From NCBI RefSeq assembly GCF_023276355.1, contig NZ_JALLPL010000001.1, positions 1,922,001-1,986,000 on the forward strand: a stretch of 64,000 nt of DNA, given 5' to 3'. The notes beneath the pieces were generated by a model. The model did not search any database and had not been told where the DNA came from. It saw nothing but the letters and a program-made list of their open reading frames with translations. Positions 8,383 to 17,187 of the stretch are shown here, in pieces; the first letter of the stretch is position 1, and each line of letters opens with the position of its first letter. Origin of the DNA: Haloplanus sp. XH21. GTDB lineage: Archaea; Halobacteriota; Halobacteria; Halobacteriales; Haloferacaceae. The position numbers and the translations under genes are program-made.

Positions 8383-10041
8383 ATGGACACCTGGCAGCGG
8401 CGGACGCTCTACTACGTCGTCGTCCTCGGCGGGGTGATGGTCGGCTACGCGACGGTGTACGACGCCGGCATGAGCGCCTTCGAGGGCTCGCCAGTCACGT
8501 TCCTCCACGCGCTGCAGGTCGTCGTCGAGACGTTCACGACCACGGGCTTTGGATCCGACGCGCCGTGGACGAGCCCCGAGATGAACGTCCTGGTCATCGT
8601 GATGGACCTGACCGGTGTGGTGCTGATCTTCCTGGCGCTGCCGGTGCTCGTCTTCCCGCTGTTCGAGCAGGCCATCTCGACGACCGTTCCGACGAGCGCG
8701 AGCGCCGACCTCGACGACCACGTCGTCATCTGTACGCTGACGCCACGGGGTGAGACGCTGGTCTCCGAACTCGACTCGTGGGATGTCGACCACCTGATCC
8801 TGGAATCCGACCGTGAACGAGCGAAAGACCACTACGAGGAGGGGTATACGGTGATTCACGCCGATCCGGAGTCGGTCGACGGCCTCGAAGCCGCGCGTCT
8901 CTCGTCGGCCCGCTGTCTCGTCGCCGACGCCGCCGACCCCGTGAACACGAGCGTCGTCCTCACCGCGAAGGAAGTCGCGGAGGACGTCCGGACGGTGAGC
9001 GTCGTCGACGATCCGGCACGCGAGCAGTATCACCGTCTCGCCGGCGCCGACGACGTGCTCTCCCCCCGGGCGCTGCTCGGCGAGAGCCTCGCGTCGAAGG
9101 TGACGACGGGCATCTCGACGGAACTCGGCGAGGCCATCGAGGTGGGAGAGGACTTCGAGGTGGCGGAACTCCCGATCCAGCGGGGCAGCGACCTGGTCGG
9201 TCGGACCATCGCCGAGAGCGGTGTCCGGGAACGCGCCGGCGTCAACATCATCGGCGCCTGGTTCGGCGGCGAGTTCGAGAGCCCACCGTCGCCGGCCGCG
9301 ACGCTCGACAGCGGGACCGTGTTGCTCGTGACGGGACGGGAGACCCAGCTCGAACGGCTGAAGGAACTGACGACCGCCGACGTACGCCGCTTCCGACGGG
9401 GACGGACCGTCGTCGTCGGTCACGGCGAGGTCGGCACCACCGTTGCGAGCGCGCTCTCGGCGGCCGGCGTCGCCCACACCGTCATGGATCTGGACGACGA
9501 CCCCGGCGTCGACGTCGTCGGCGACGCGACCGACCCCGAGGCGCTCTCGCGGGCGGACATCGAGGACGCCCGGAGTGTCATCCTCGCGATTCCCGACGAC
9601 ACGCTCACCGAGTTCGCCATCCTCGTCGTGCGCGATCTGAACCCGTCGGTCGAGATCATCGCCCGGGCGGAACGCACCGAGAACGTCCCGAAGATGTACC
9701 GCGCGGGGGCGGACTACGTGCTCTCCCTGGCGACGGTCAGCGGCCGGATGCTCGCCTCGGCCATCCTCGAAGACGAGGAGGTGATCTCGCTGGACAAACA
9801 GGTGGAGGTGATCCGGACCCGCGCGCCGGGGCTGGTCGGCCGGACGCTCGGCGAGGCCGACGTTCGGGCGCGCACTGGTTGTACCGTCGTCGGCGTCGAA
9901 CGCGACGGCGACGTCGTCACCGACCTCGGCCCCGAGTTCCGGGTCCGCGAGGGCGACGTCCTCATCATCGCCGGCACCGACGAGGGGACGAACCGGTTCA
10001 CGCAGTTACTGAGTTATCGGGATTCTCGTAACCGTCCATAG
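8383..10041 (+). CDS. potassium channel-like membrane protein with two TrkA-N/TrkA-C (RCK) units
   Basis: 552 aa. The N-terminus (1-95) has two membrane helices around a pore-loop-like segment with TTTGFG at 52-57, a variant of the K+ selectivity filter. Then come a first NAD-binding TrkA-N domain (about 105-215), a TrkA-C domain (about 240-325), a second TrkA-N (about 342-455, starting TVVVGHGEVG) and a second TrkA-C (about 465-545). This is the architecture of ligand-gated K+ channels, where RCK domains sense nucleotides or ions and open the pore. Haloarchaea keep molar internal K+, so such channels are expected. It follows the MFS gene by 3 bp. Its last codons overlap the start of a hairpin element. 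Confidence 0.88.
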   Translation: MDTWQRRTLYYVVVLGGVMVGYATVYDAGMSAFEGSPVTFLHALQVVVETFTTTGFGSDAPWTSPEMNVLVIVMDLTGVVLIFLALPVLVFPLFEQAISTTVPTSASADLDDHVVICTLTPRGETLVSELDSWDVDHLILESDRERAKDHYEEGYTVIHADPESVDGLEAARLSSARCLVADAADPVNTSVVLTAKEVAEDVRTVSVVDDPAREQYHRLAGADDVLSPRALLGESLASKVTTGISTELGEAIEVGEDFEVAELPIQRGSDLVGRTIAESGVRERAGVNIIGAWFGGEFESPPSPAATLDSGTVLLVTGRETQLERLKELTTADVRRFRRGRTVVVGHGEVGTTVASALSAAGVAHTVMDLDDDPGVDVVGDATDPEALSRADIEDARSVILAIPDDTLTEFAILVVRDLNPSVEIIARAERTENVPKMYRAGADYVLSLATVSGRMLASAILEDEEVISLDKQVEVIRTRAPGLVGRTLGEADVRARTGCTVVGVERDGDVVTDLGPEFRVREGDVLIIAGTDEGTNRFTQLLSYRDSRNRP

Positions 10042-10097
10042 ATTCTCGCCGACCCGTCACGGCGAGAATCGATGATGACGTCCGATAATTCCTATTA
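10041..10097. repeat. hairpin element of a second repeat family, copy A
   Basis: Perfect 11-bp inverted repeat (GATTCTCGCCG at 10041-10051 with CGGCGAGAATC at 10060-10070), then 20 nt, then CCTATTA ending at 10097. On the minus strand this reads stop codon TAA directly followed by TAGG, a 20-nt spacer and the hairpin. The same layout recurs at 30585-30642. It lies between two convergent genes, so it may act as a terminator; GATTCTCG also occurs once more, 20 nt upstream at 10021. Confidence 0.75.
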
Positions 10098-11117
10098 GTC
10101 GTCGCCGACCGTGACCACGAGTTTCCCGAGGGCGTCGCGCTCGGCCATCGCGGAGAACGCATCGTCCGTCTCCGAGAGGGGGTACGTCCGGTCGATGACC
10201 GGCGAGAGGTCGCCGGCAGCCACCAGATCGACCAGTCGTTCCAGGTCGTGTTGGGTGCCCATCGTGCTGCCGATGATGCGGTGGTGCTCCCGAAACAGCG
10301 TCGCGATGTCGATGTCCGAGGTGGGGCCGGCGGTGCGTCCGCAGACGACCATCCGTCCCCCGCGCGCCATGACGTCGAGGCCGAGGCCGGTGTAGGCGCC
10401 GCCGAGGTGGTTGATGACGGCGTCCGGGTCCCCGATATCTTCGACGGCGTCGCTGAGCCACTCGGGGTCGGTCCCCTCGATGACGTGGTCGGCGCCGAGG
10501 TCGGTCAGCCGGTCGAGTTTCGCCGGTGACGACGAGGTACCGATGGTCCGGACGCCTTGGATGGCCGCGAGTTGCGTGGCTGCCACGCCGACGCCGCCCG
10601 TCGCGCCCGGCACGAACAGCAGGTCGCCGGGGTCGAGGTCGGCCCGACGGAGCATGTGGTACGCGGTCAGATAGGCCGTGGGGAGCGTCGCCGCGGTGGT
10701 CAGATCCACCGCCTCGGGGACGGTGATGAGGCGGTCGGCCTCGACACAGGCCGCTTCGGCGAGACCACCGTGGTACAACGAGAACGACTCACAGAGGTTC
10801 TCCGGGCCTTCCTGGCAGAACCGACAGGAGCCACAGGTCTCGATAGGACAGAGCAGGACGCGGTCGCCGGGATCGACGCCCGTGACGGCCGCGCCGACTT
10901 CGCTGACGACGCCGGCGACATCGAGACCGGTGACGAAGGGGAGGTCGGCGGGGTCGATCATCGCCGAGTCGCCGTTCAGGATCCAGAGGTCGTGGTGGTT
11001 GATCGAACACGCGGCCACGTCGACGACGGCCTCGGTCGGGCCGGGGTCGGGGCGCGACCGCTCAACGATATCTACGCCGTCCGGTCCGACCAGTTCGGTG
11101 AAGGCTGCAGCGCGCAT
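10095..11117 (-). CDS. zinc-dependent alcohol dehydrogenase family (MDR) oxidoreductase
   Basis: 340 aa medium-chain dehydrogenase/reductase. A GroES-like N-terminal domain carries the structural-zinc cysteines in CGSCRFCQEGPENLC (about residues 95-110); a Rossmann domain begins near 155 with PGATGGVGVAATQLA for NAD(P)H. The usual catalytic-zinc Cys near residue 38 is present in VAACSINHHDLW with nearby histidines. It probably oxidises an alcohol or reduces an aldehyde or quinone-like substrate in the cytosol; the substrate is not decidable. Its TAA stop is part of the hairpin element downstream. Confidence 0.9.
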   Translation of the reverse strand: MRAAAFTELVGPDGVDIVERSRPDPGPTEAVVDVAACSINHHDLWILNGDSAMIDPADLPFVTGLDVAGVVSEVGAAVTGVDPGDRVLLCPIETCGSCRFCQEGPENLCESFSLYHGGLAEAACVEADRLITVPEAVDLTTAATLPTAYLTAYHMLRRADLDPGDLLFVPGATGGVGVAATQLAAIQGVRTIGTSSSPAKLDRLTDLGADHVIEGTDPEWLSDAVEDIGDPDAVINHLGGAYTGLGLDVMARGGRMVVCGRTAGPTSDIDIATLFREHHRIIGSTMGTQHDLERLVDLVAAGDLSPVIDRTYPLSETDDAFSAMAERDALGKLVVTVGDD

Positions 11118-11216
11118 CGCGACTCGGTTCGACCGCCGGCGTCAAAGGTGCGGCGGCGTGGGGAACGTTAGCGCGCGTCTCCGATGACTTAACCGTGCGG
11201 GTTACCTATTACTGGT

Positions 11217-11501
11217 ATGAGCGAAGAGACTGGGCGCCGGAATCTCCGGATGCCCGACGACGACGAGCTGTTTGCGGTCGTGACCGAACACAACGGCGGG
11301 AACCACGTTCGCGTGCGGTGTGAGGACGGCGAGAACCGGATGGGACGCATCCCCGGCCGGATGAAATACCGAACCTGGATCAACGAGGGCGACGTGGTCC
11401 TCGTCGAACCGTGGTCGTGGCAAGACGAGAAGGCAAACATCGAATGGCGCTACTCCGGGCAGGACGCCGAGCAGCTGCGACGCGAAGGTCACATCGACTA
11501 G
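11217..11501 (+). CDS. eif1A: translation initiation factor aIF-1A
   Basis: 94 aa, the normal length for archaeal IF1A. It has the S1/OB-fold core with [33 protein letters not shown] and [13 protein letters not shown], all hallmark eIF1A stretches. It binds the 30S A-site region and helps initiator tRNA and start-codon selection with aIF1 and aIF2. The ATG at 11217 sits about 14 nt after a TATA-like TTACCTATTA, so the promoter may lie a little further upstream. It is monocistronic by layout, with GC-rich inverted repeats and a T-run (GCGCTTTTTCGCGG) directly after the stop that could terminate transcription. Confidence 0.97.
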   Translation: MSEETGRRNLRMPDDDELFAVVTEHNGGNHVRVRCEDGENRMGRIPGRMKYRTWINEGDVVLVEPWSWQDEKANIEWRYSGQDAEQLRREGHID

Positions 11502-11613
11502 CGCTTTTTCGCGGTTTATCGCGGATCGCTGACCGCGGACGAAGTTGCGTAGCCGCGGCTGTGTTGTCCCGTCACACCAAACGACTTTGTGCGCCTGCGT
11601 GGTGGATCGGCGC

Positions 11614-13236
11614 ATGGACCCGAACCCGGATCTCGATCGGTTCGACTCGCGCCGGTCGACGGTGCACGCAGGGCAGGGGATGGTGGCGACGAGCCAGCCG
11701 CTCGCGACGCAGGCGGGCGTGGCGGCGTTGCGCGCGGGCGGGAACGCGTTCGACGCGGCGGTGACGACGGCGGCCGCGCTGAACGTCGTCGAACCGATGA
11801 GCACGGGCATCGGCGGCGACGTGTTCGCCCTGTATCGCACCGCCGACGGCGACGTGGGCGCGCTGCGGAGTTGTGGCGGCGCGCCCGCCGACGCGACGCC
11901 GGCGGCCGTCCGGCGACGGGTCGCCGACCGCCGGGGGATCGATCCCGACGCGGCGACGATGCCCCACGCCGGACCGCTCTCGGTGACCGTGCCGGGGACC
12001 GTCCGTGGCTGGGAGCGACTGCTCGCGGACCACGGCCGCCGGTCGCTGGCCGAGGCGCTCGATCCCGCCATCGCGTACGCCACGGAGGGGTTCCCGGTCA
12101 GCGAGGTGATCGCCGACATGTGGACGGCCGCGGAGACGCTGTACACCGAACGCGACGCCCGCGAGGAGTACCTGATCGACGGTCGTTCACCCGAGACGGG
12201 CGAGACGATGCGACTCCCGGACCTCGGCGAGACGTTGCAGACGATCGCGACCGGCGGCCCCGCCGCCTTCTACGAGGGCCCCCTCGCTGACCGCATCGTC
12301 AACGCGGTGCGCGAGCGAGGCGGCCTGCTCGCCGCCACCGACCTCGCGTCGTTCGAACCGGAGTACGTCGACCCGGTGTCGACGACGTACCGCGGCGCCG
12401 AGGTGTACGAACTCCCGCCGAACAACCAGGGGTTGATCGCGCTCGAAGCGCTCAACATCGCGGAGGAACTCGACGCCGGGTCGTACGCCTACGGCTCCGC
12501 GGATCGGATCCATTACTTCGCCGAGGCGCTCAAGCGCGCGTTCCACGACGGCCACCACTACATCACCGACCCCGAATACGAGGACGTTCCGCCGCTGGCG
12601 TCGAAGGCGTACGCGGCCGAGCGCGCCGCGACGGTGAGCGGTCGGGCGGGATCGGTCTCCATCGGCGGGCCGGGGACTCCGCCCGAAGACAGCGATACGG
12701 TGCTTCTGACCGTCGCCGACGAGGACGGCAACATCGTGTCGTTCATCAACTCCATTTTCGACCACTTCGGAAGCGGCGTCGTCGTGCCGGGAACGGGGAT
12801 CATGCTCCAGAACCGGGGTGGCTCGTTCACGCTCGACCCGGACCACCCCAACCGACTCGAACCCGGCAAGCGGCCGTTCCACACGCTCATCCCGGGACTG
12901 GTCCGATTCGACCGGGACGACTGGGCCGCGTTCGGCGTGATGGGCGGCTACATGCAGCCCCAGGGTCACCTGCAGGTGCTCGCGAACCTCCTCGATTACG
13001 ACATGTCGCTGCAGGCGGCGCTCGACGCGCCGCGGTGGCGCTACTGCGAGGGCGGATCGCTCGCCGTCGAGGACCGATTCCCGGAGGGCGTCCTCCCGAA
13101 ACTCGCCCGGCGAGGGCACGACGTGCGCGTTCGGCCCTCGTCGGCGTTCGGTGGCGGCCAAGTCACCCGGCTGGCCGACGGCGTCATCTCGGGGGCGACC
13201 GAACCGCGTAAAGACGGCAGCGCCGCGGGCTTTTAA
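11614..13236 (+). CDS. ggt: gamma-glutamyltransferase family protein
   Basis: 540 aa Ntn-hydrolase that self-cleaves at a conserved Thr and transfers or hydrolyses gamma-glutamyl groups. The large-subunit start reads GMVATSQPLATQAGVAALRAGGNAFDAAV and VEPMSTGIGGDVFALY, typical of the family. The autoprocessing region is ...EDSDTVLLTVADEDGN with the candidate nucleophile Thr near residue 362, followed by SFINSIFDHFGSG and the small-subunit glycine pair. No Sec or Tat signal peptide is visible, so it may be cytoplasmic like YwrD-type members. The in-frame ATG at 11614 is chosen because homologous-looking content begins there. The stop overlaps the convergent gene in TTAA. Confidence 0.93.
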   Translation: MDPNPDLDRFDSRRSTVHAGQGMVATSQPLATQAGVAALRAGGNAFDAAVTTAAALNVVEPMSTGIGGDVFALYRTADGDVGALRSCGGAPADATPAAVRRRVADRRGIDPDAATMPHAGPLSVTVPGTVRGWERLLADHGRRSLAEALDPAIAYATEGFPVSEVIADMWTAAETLYTERDAREEYLIDGRSPETGETMRLPDLGETLQTIATGGPAAFYEGPLADRIVNAVRERGGLLAATDLASFEPEYVDPVSTTYRGAEVYELPPNNQGLIALEALNIAEELDAGSYAYGSADRIHYFAEALKRAFHDGHHYITDPEYEDVPPLASKAYAAERAATVSGRAGSVSIGGPGTPPEDSDTVLLTVADEDGNIVSFINSIFDHFGSGVVVPGTGIMLQNRGGSFTLDPDHPNRLEPGKRPFHTLIPGLVRFDRDDWAAFGVMGGYMQPQGHLQVLANLLDYDMSLQAALDAPRWRYCEGGSLAVEDRFPEGVLPKLARRGHDVRVRPSSAFGGGQVTRLADGVISGATEPRKDGSAAGF

Positions 13237-14330
13237 TCGCCACCGCGCAGTCGGGCCAGCGCGTGGGAGCCGACGATGCCGACACCGAAGGCGACGCCGA
13301 CGTTCGCGAGGAGGGCGACGACGCCGACGACGCCGGTGAGGAGGGGATCAGCGGTGGCGATGCCGGCCCGCCCGAGTTCCAGCGCGACGAGGACGAGGAC
13401 GACGCCGAGGACGGCCATCGGGAACGCGGCGACGATGTCGACGGCGACGACGGCCAACAGGAGATAGAGGCCGCCGAGGACGAGGTTCGACATCGCGGTC
13501 CGCGCGCCGAAGGCGTACTTACCGGCGACGCCGCCGCTCCCGTGACACATCGGGAGGGCGCCCAGCGGGACGGCGAGCAGGTTCATCACGCCCATACTCG
13601 CCGAGAGGTCGTCGGGAGACGCCTCGGCGTCGAAATACTCCGAGACGAGCAGGGAGGTGGCGACGGCCGCGTTGCCGACGGTCATCGCCAACTGACCGAT
13701 GGTCGCGCCGACGGCGTCCCGCGACAGCGTGAGCGACGCCGGATCGAGAAGCGCTATTGAGGGGACCCGCGGGGTGAGCGTCCCCGCGCCGTTGACGGCG
13801 AGGACTGCACCGAGACCGAGCACGGCGAGCGCCGCGGCGTTCCGGTACCCCACCGCGACGGTACCGAGGGCGACGAGGACCGCCAGCGCCGCGAGCGCGG
13901 GACTCGCCAGCCCCGTCGTCACGCCCGTCCGCAAGAGGATGAGCGCGACGCCGACCTGGATGCCGCGGATGACGGGGTCGCCGACGTACGACGCCAGCCG
14001 CCCGAGCGCCTGGGTCTGTCCGATGAGCAGCAGGACGCCCCCCGCGAGCAGGCCCGCAGCGAGATACTCACCGCCCGAGAGGTCGCCAGCGATGACCAGC
14101 GCCGCGAGGGCTTTCATCGGTTCGACGGACATCGGATGCCCGTAGTAGAGTCCCCAGACGACCTGAAAGACGGCGAAGCCGAGGAGGATGCTCCCGAGCG
14201 CGAGGTCCGTGAGAGCGGCGACGGCCACCACGATGGGGAGCACGGTCACCGTGTCGCCGACGGCGCCCGTCACCTCGCCCCACGCGACGTCGAACCGCGT
14301 GTCCGTCCACCGCCCGAGAGATGCGCGCAT
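13233..14330 (-). CDS. putative sulfate/molybdate transporter (MOT1-like, SulP-related)
   Basis: About 365 aa with roughly ten membrane segments. The N-terminal WGEVTGAVGDTVTVLPIVVAV, the motif YGHPMSVEPMKALAALVIAG and the later MCHGSGGVAGKYAFGARTA match my recollection of the MOT1 molybdate transporter family, in which both PMsVePMKA and the CHGsGGlaahy-type segment are diagnostic. It probably imports molybdate or sulfate by a secondary mechanism. The Met at 14330 (MRASLGRW) is preferred over 14363. No molybdopterin genes lie adjacent. Upstream is an AT-richer intergenic stretch. Confidence 0.85.
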   Translation of the reverse strand: MRASLGRWTDTRFDVAWGEVTGAVGDTVTVLPIVVAVAALTDLALGSILLGFAVFQVVWGLYYGHPMSVEPMKALAALVIAGDLSGGEYLAAGLLAGGVLLLIGQTQALGRLASYVGDPVIRGIQVGVALILLRTGVTTGLASPALAALAVLVALGTVAVGYRNAAALAVLGLGAVLAVNGAGTLTPRVPSIALLDPASLTLSRDAVGATIGQLAMTVGNAAVATSLLVSEYFDAEASPDDLSASMGVMNLLAVPLGALPMCHGSGGVAGKYAFGARTAMSNLVLGGLYLLLAVVAVDIVAAFPMAVLGVVLVLVALELGRAGIATADPLLTGVVGVVALLANVGVAFGVGIVGSHALARLRGGD

Positions 14331-14619
14331 TCGAATCGAGACACGCCATCGTCGCCTAAACAAATGTCGGGTAACTGATATTTATTCCACGACGCCGCGA
14401 TCGTAACCGGATCTCGTTATGCACCCCCGGCGAATCCCTGATATCCATATTACTCTCAGAGATATGATTATGAACTTTCTCCTGCAATCTAAAACGGTCT
14501 TAAAACGTCCTGAATCGGTCGGCTCAGCCCGACAGCCGGACAAACACACCTGAAGACAGTACAACGATTTCACCCCTATATGATCCTGTAGCTCCAAGCG
14601 GTGAGTGGAGTCAGTCACC
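14331..14619. other. divergent intergenic region, AT-rich for this genome
   Basis: 289 bp between the MOT1-like gene (minus) and a small membrane protein gene (plus). It holds several TATA-like stretches (TGATATTTATTCC near 14377, CATATTACTC near 14446 and CCCTATATGATCC near 14577). The last lies about 40 bp before the plus-strand ATG and may be its promoter; the first lies about 50 bp before the minus-strand start. A small GTCGG...CCGAC inverted repeat sits near 14518. No coding region is supported. Confidence 0.5.
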
Positions 14620-14883
14620 ATGTCCGTCCCCGAATCAACCCCTCTCGCCCGCGCCACGACCGCATCGCTTCCGGCCCTGCCGGACACCCTCCGGACGGCC
14701 GCGTCGATCGCCGCCCTCCCGATCCAGTTCGTCGCCTTCTGGGTGGCGACGCTGCTCCCATTCACGTACCTCCCGCTGCTGGCGACGGGAATGGTGACGA
14801 CTCACCGCGTCGGCTTCGCGGCGCTCGTCGGCGTGAACGCCGTTGCGTTCGTCGTGGGCCACTCGCACAACTCCCCCGAGTGA
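14620..14883 (+). CDS. small two-helix membrane protein
   Basis: 87 aa. After a Ser/Thr/Ala-rich N-terminus come a hydrophobic segment, residues about 31-60 (IAALPIQFVAFWVATLLPF and following), and a second, about 62-80 ending VVGHSHNSPE. I recall similar small haloarchaeal proteins but no function. The ATG at 14620 is chosen over an in-frame upstream GTG (14605) because the content preceding it is low quality. It lies 84 bp before hisD on the same strand and might be co-transcribed, without an obvious functional link. Confidence 0.75.
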   Translation: MSVPESTPLARATTASLPALPDTLRTAASIAALPIQFVAFWVATLLPFTYLPLLATGMVTTHRVGFAALVGVNAVAFVVGHSHNSPE

Positions 14884-14967
14884 GGCGGACTGTCTAATCT
14901 CAGTTCCGGCGACCGGTCCGGACCCCGGACCGGAATCCCTTTTCACGCACCCGCGTAACGTGTGGGC

Positions 14968-16236
14968 ATGGACGTACGCGAGATTCAGGACCTCGGCCCC
15001 GCGGAGCGGACGGCGCTGTTCGAGCGCGACGCGGGCATCGAGGAGGTACGGGAGGACGTACGCGACATCGTCGCGCGCGTCCGTGACGAAGGCGACGTCG
15101 CCGTGCGGGAGTTCTGCCGCGACTTCGACGGCGTCGAAGTCGGTAATCTGGACGTGACGGACGCGGCCGAACGCGCCCACGAGGAGGTCGACGACGACCT
15201 GCTGGCGGCGATCAAGACCGCCGCCGACAACGTGCGCGAGTTCCACGAGCGACAGGTGCCTGACGACTGGCGCGACGACTTCGACGGCCGGGAACTGGGG
15301 CGGCGCTTCCGCCCGCTCTCCCGGGTCGGCGTCTACGTCCCCGGCGGCGCGGCGGCGTACCCCTCCAGCGCGCTGATGGGCGTCATTCCGGCGAAGGTGG
15401 CCGGCGTCGACCACGTCGTCGTGGCGACGCCGCCCGCCGAGGAGATGAACCCCGCGACGCTCGCGGCCATCCACGAGGCGGGCGCCGACGCCGTCTACAG
15501 CGTCGGCGGCGCGCAGGCCGTCGGCGCGATGGCCTACGGGACGGAGACGGTCGACACCGTCCAGAAAATCGTCGGCCCGGGGAACCGCTGGGTGACGGCC
15601 GCCAAAGCCGAGGTCCGGGGCGATGTCGACATCGACTTCCTCGCCGGGCCGAGCGAGGTGCTCGTCCTCGCCGACGAGACGGCCGATCCGGCCTTCGTCG
15701 CGGCCGACCTGCTCGCCCAGGCCGAACACGACGCCCACACCTCGGTCGTCGCGGTGACGGACGACCCCGCGCTCGCCGACGCGGTGGCCGACGAGGTTGC
15801 GGCCCAGCTCCCCGACTGCGAGCGACAGGAGACGGTGGAGGCCGCCCTCGACAACGACGAGAGCGGCGTGTTCCTCGCGCGGTCGATGCCCGAAGCGGTG
15901 CTGTTCGCCGAGGAGTACGCGGCCGAACACCTCTCGATCCAGGCCGACGACGACGAGGCGTTGCTTGACCGCATCGACAGCGCGGGGAGCGTCTTTCTCG
16001 GCCCGTACACGCCCGTCGCGGCCGGCGACTACGCCTCGGGGACCAACCACGTCCTACCGACGGGCGGCGGGGCGAAACGCGTCGGCGGCCTCTCGGTCGA
16101 AACCTTCCTCCGGTCGACCACCGTCCAGCGCCTCGACCGAGCGGCGCTCGACGACCTCTCGGAGACCATCACGACGCTCGCCGAGGCGGAGGGGCTAACC
16201 GGGCACGCCGAGAGCGTCCGCCGGCGATTCGAGTGA
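14968..16236 (+). CDS. hisD: histidinol dehydrogenase
   Basis: 422 aa, standard length. It catalyses the last two steps of histidine synthesis (L-histidinol to L-histidine, NAD-dependent, zinc enzyme). Signature stretches seen: VYVPGGAAAYPSSALMGVIPAKVAGV, GGAQAVGAMAYGT, IVGPGNRWV, FLAGPSEVLVLADE, AQAEHDAHTS with the zinc-ligand and catalytic Glu-His region, and EYAAEHLSIQ. The ATG at 14968 is chosen over a GTG two codons upstream. No other his gene is in the window, consistent with the dispersed his genes of haloarchaea. Confidence 0.97.
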   Translation: MDVREIQDLGPAERTALFERDAGIEEVREDVRDIVARVRDEGDVAVREFCRDFDGVEVGNLDVTDAAERAHEEVDDDLLAAIKTAADNVREFHERQVPDDWRDDFDGRELGRRFRPLSRVGVYVPGGAAAYPSSALMGVIPAKVAGVDHVVVATPPAEEMNPATLAAIHEAGADAVYSVGGAQAVGAMAYGTETVDTVQKIVGPGNRWVTAAKAEVRGDVDIDFLAGPSEVLVLADETADPAFVAADLLAQAEHDAHTSVVAVTDDPALADAVADEVAAQLPDCERQETVEAALDNDESGVFLARSMPEAVLFAEEYAAEHLSIQADDDEALLDRIDSAGSVFLGPYTPVAAGDYASGTNHVLPTGGGAKRVGGLSVETFLRSTTVQRLDRAALDDLSETITTLAEAEGLTGHAESVRRRFE

Positions 16237-16289
16237 CTGGAGGGAGTGCGCCCGTCAGCGTTAACAGTCTCGGCGCCGTATTCCGCGAT

Positions 16290-16655
16290 ATGAGCACCGA
16301 GAGCGCCGACGGGACGAGCGACCGAGGCGTGGACGTGACCACCGAGGCGGCCGAGGAGGCCCTCGCACTGATGGACCGCGAGGGGATGGACGCGGACATC
16401 GGCGGCCTGCGGCTGTTCGTCCAGCAGGGCGGCTGTGCCGGTCTCTCCTACGGCATGCGGTTCGACGACGAACCGGAGGACGACGACATGATCGTCGAAC
16501 ACCACGGCCTTCGGGTGTTCGTCGACCCAGCCAGCGCCGACTACATCGGCGGGTCCGTCCTCGACTACGAATCCGGCCTCCAGGCGGAGGGCTTCCACGT
16601 CGAGAACCCGAACGTCGTCTCCGAGTGCGGCTGTGGCGAGTCGTTCCGCACCTGA
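16290..16655 (+). CDS. HesB/IscA-family iron-sulfur assembly protein
   Basis: 121 aa A-type Fe-S carrier. The three family cysteines are present: GGCAGLSYGM (about residue 49) and ECGCGESF at the C-terminus (last ten residues). It probably receives and delivers Fe-S clusters or iron to client proteins. The ATG at 16290 (MSTESADG) is chosen because homologous content starts soon after. Its TGA stop is the first three bases of palindromic element copy 1. It follows hisD by 53 bp. Confidence 0.93.
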   Translation: MSTESADGTSDRGVDVTTEAAEEALALMDREGMDADIGGLRLFVQQGGCAGLSYGMRFDDEPEDDDMIVEHHGLRVFVDPASADYIGGSVLDYESGLQAEGFHVENPNVVSECGCGESFRT

Positions 16656-16737
16656 TACGGATTATTGTAACTGTTTGCTGGTGTTCGCCGGGACGGTCCG
16701 GCGGCCCACCGGCATTGACTGCCAATAAACCATATGA
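16653..16737. repeat. stop-codon palindromic element, copy 1 (85 bp)
   Basis: Begins at the TGA stop of the HesB/IscA gene and ends at a second direct TGA (16735-16737). Left arm type A (TACGGATTATTGTAACTG), right arm type B (...GACTGCCAATAAACCATA). Relative to the upstream gene the order is A then B. The right end is slightly decayed (CCATA in place of CCGTA). Inner core GGTCCGGCGGCCCACCGG. Confidence 0.92.
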
Positions 16738-16811
16738 ACACCCCGACACGGCTTTCTCGCGTCTGGAATCGTGGTAACACTTATCATCCGACACTGCGTA
16801 TCGGATCGTAC

Positions 16812-17144
16812 ATGGCCCCTGTTACCATGCCACCGGTCGAAGAGGCACGGACCGTGTTCCGCCGCCTCGGATACGCCGTCGACGGCGACGGTGCCGACCT
16901 CCGTGCCGAGCGGAAGTGGCGAACCGTCCACGTGACCGCACTCGACGCCGACGAGGCGTCGTCGCCCCGACAACTGCGCGCCGACGGCGGGACGACCGAC
17001 TATCGCCTCCGATGTTTCGTGACGTGGATGGAAGCCGCAGGGGGCCTCCGTGACCGCCTCACCGGGATCGATCCGGACTACGAGTGGGCCGTGATCGGCG
17101 TCGACGGCGAAGAGTACGAAGTCGTCGACCGCGCCGTGGCGTAG
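16812..17144 (+). CDS. conserved haloarchaeal protein (DUF7116-like)
   Basis: 110 aa. An acidic alpha/beta protein beginning MAPVTMPPVEEARTVFRRLGY, continuing with a beta-rich part (WRTVHVTALDADEA, YRLRCFVTW) and ending YEWAVIGVDGEEYEVVDRAVA. It resembles the haloarchaeal DUF7116 family as I recall; function unknown. The reading frame is open upstream into the palindromic element, but the ATG at 16812 matches the family start. A TATA-like ACACTTATCATC near 16777 is about 30 bp before that ATG and supports a leaderless transcript. Confidence 0.85.
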   Translation: MAPVTMPPVEEARTVFRRLGYAVDGDGADLRAERKWRTVHVTALDADEASSPRQLRADGGTTDYRLRCFVTWMEAAGGLRDRLTGIDPDYEWAVIGVDGEEYEVVDRAVA

Positions 17145-17187
17145 GCGGCCCTATACATTTACGTACCGAGCGACCCCGAGGTAGCGT

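Noticed and set aside
14370-14470. AT-rich stretch considered as a degraded palindromic element or insertion scar
   Set aside because: Contains TATA-like words but no TACGG ends, no core and no TGA bracket; better explained as divergent promoters.
16734-16811. N-terminal extension of the DUF7116-like protein into the palindromic element
   Set aside because: The extension starts inside the repeat end and lacks homologous character; the ATG at 16812 has a well-spaced TATA.
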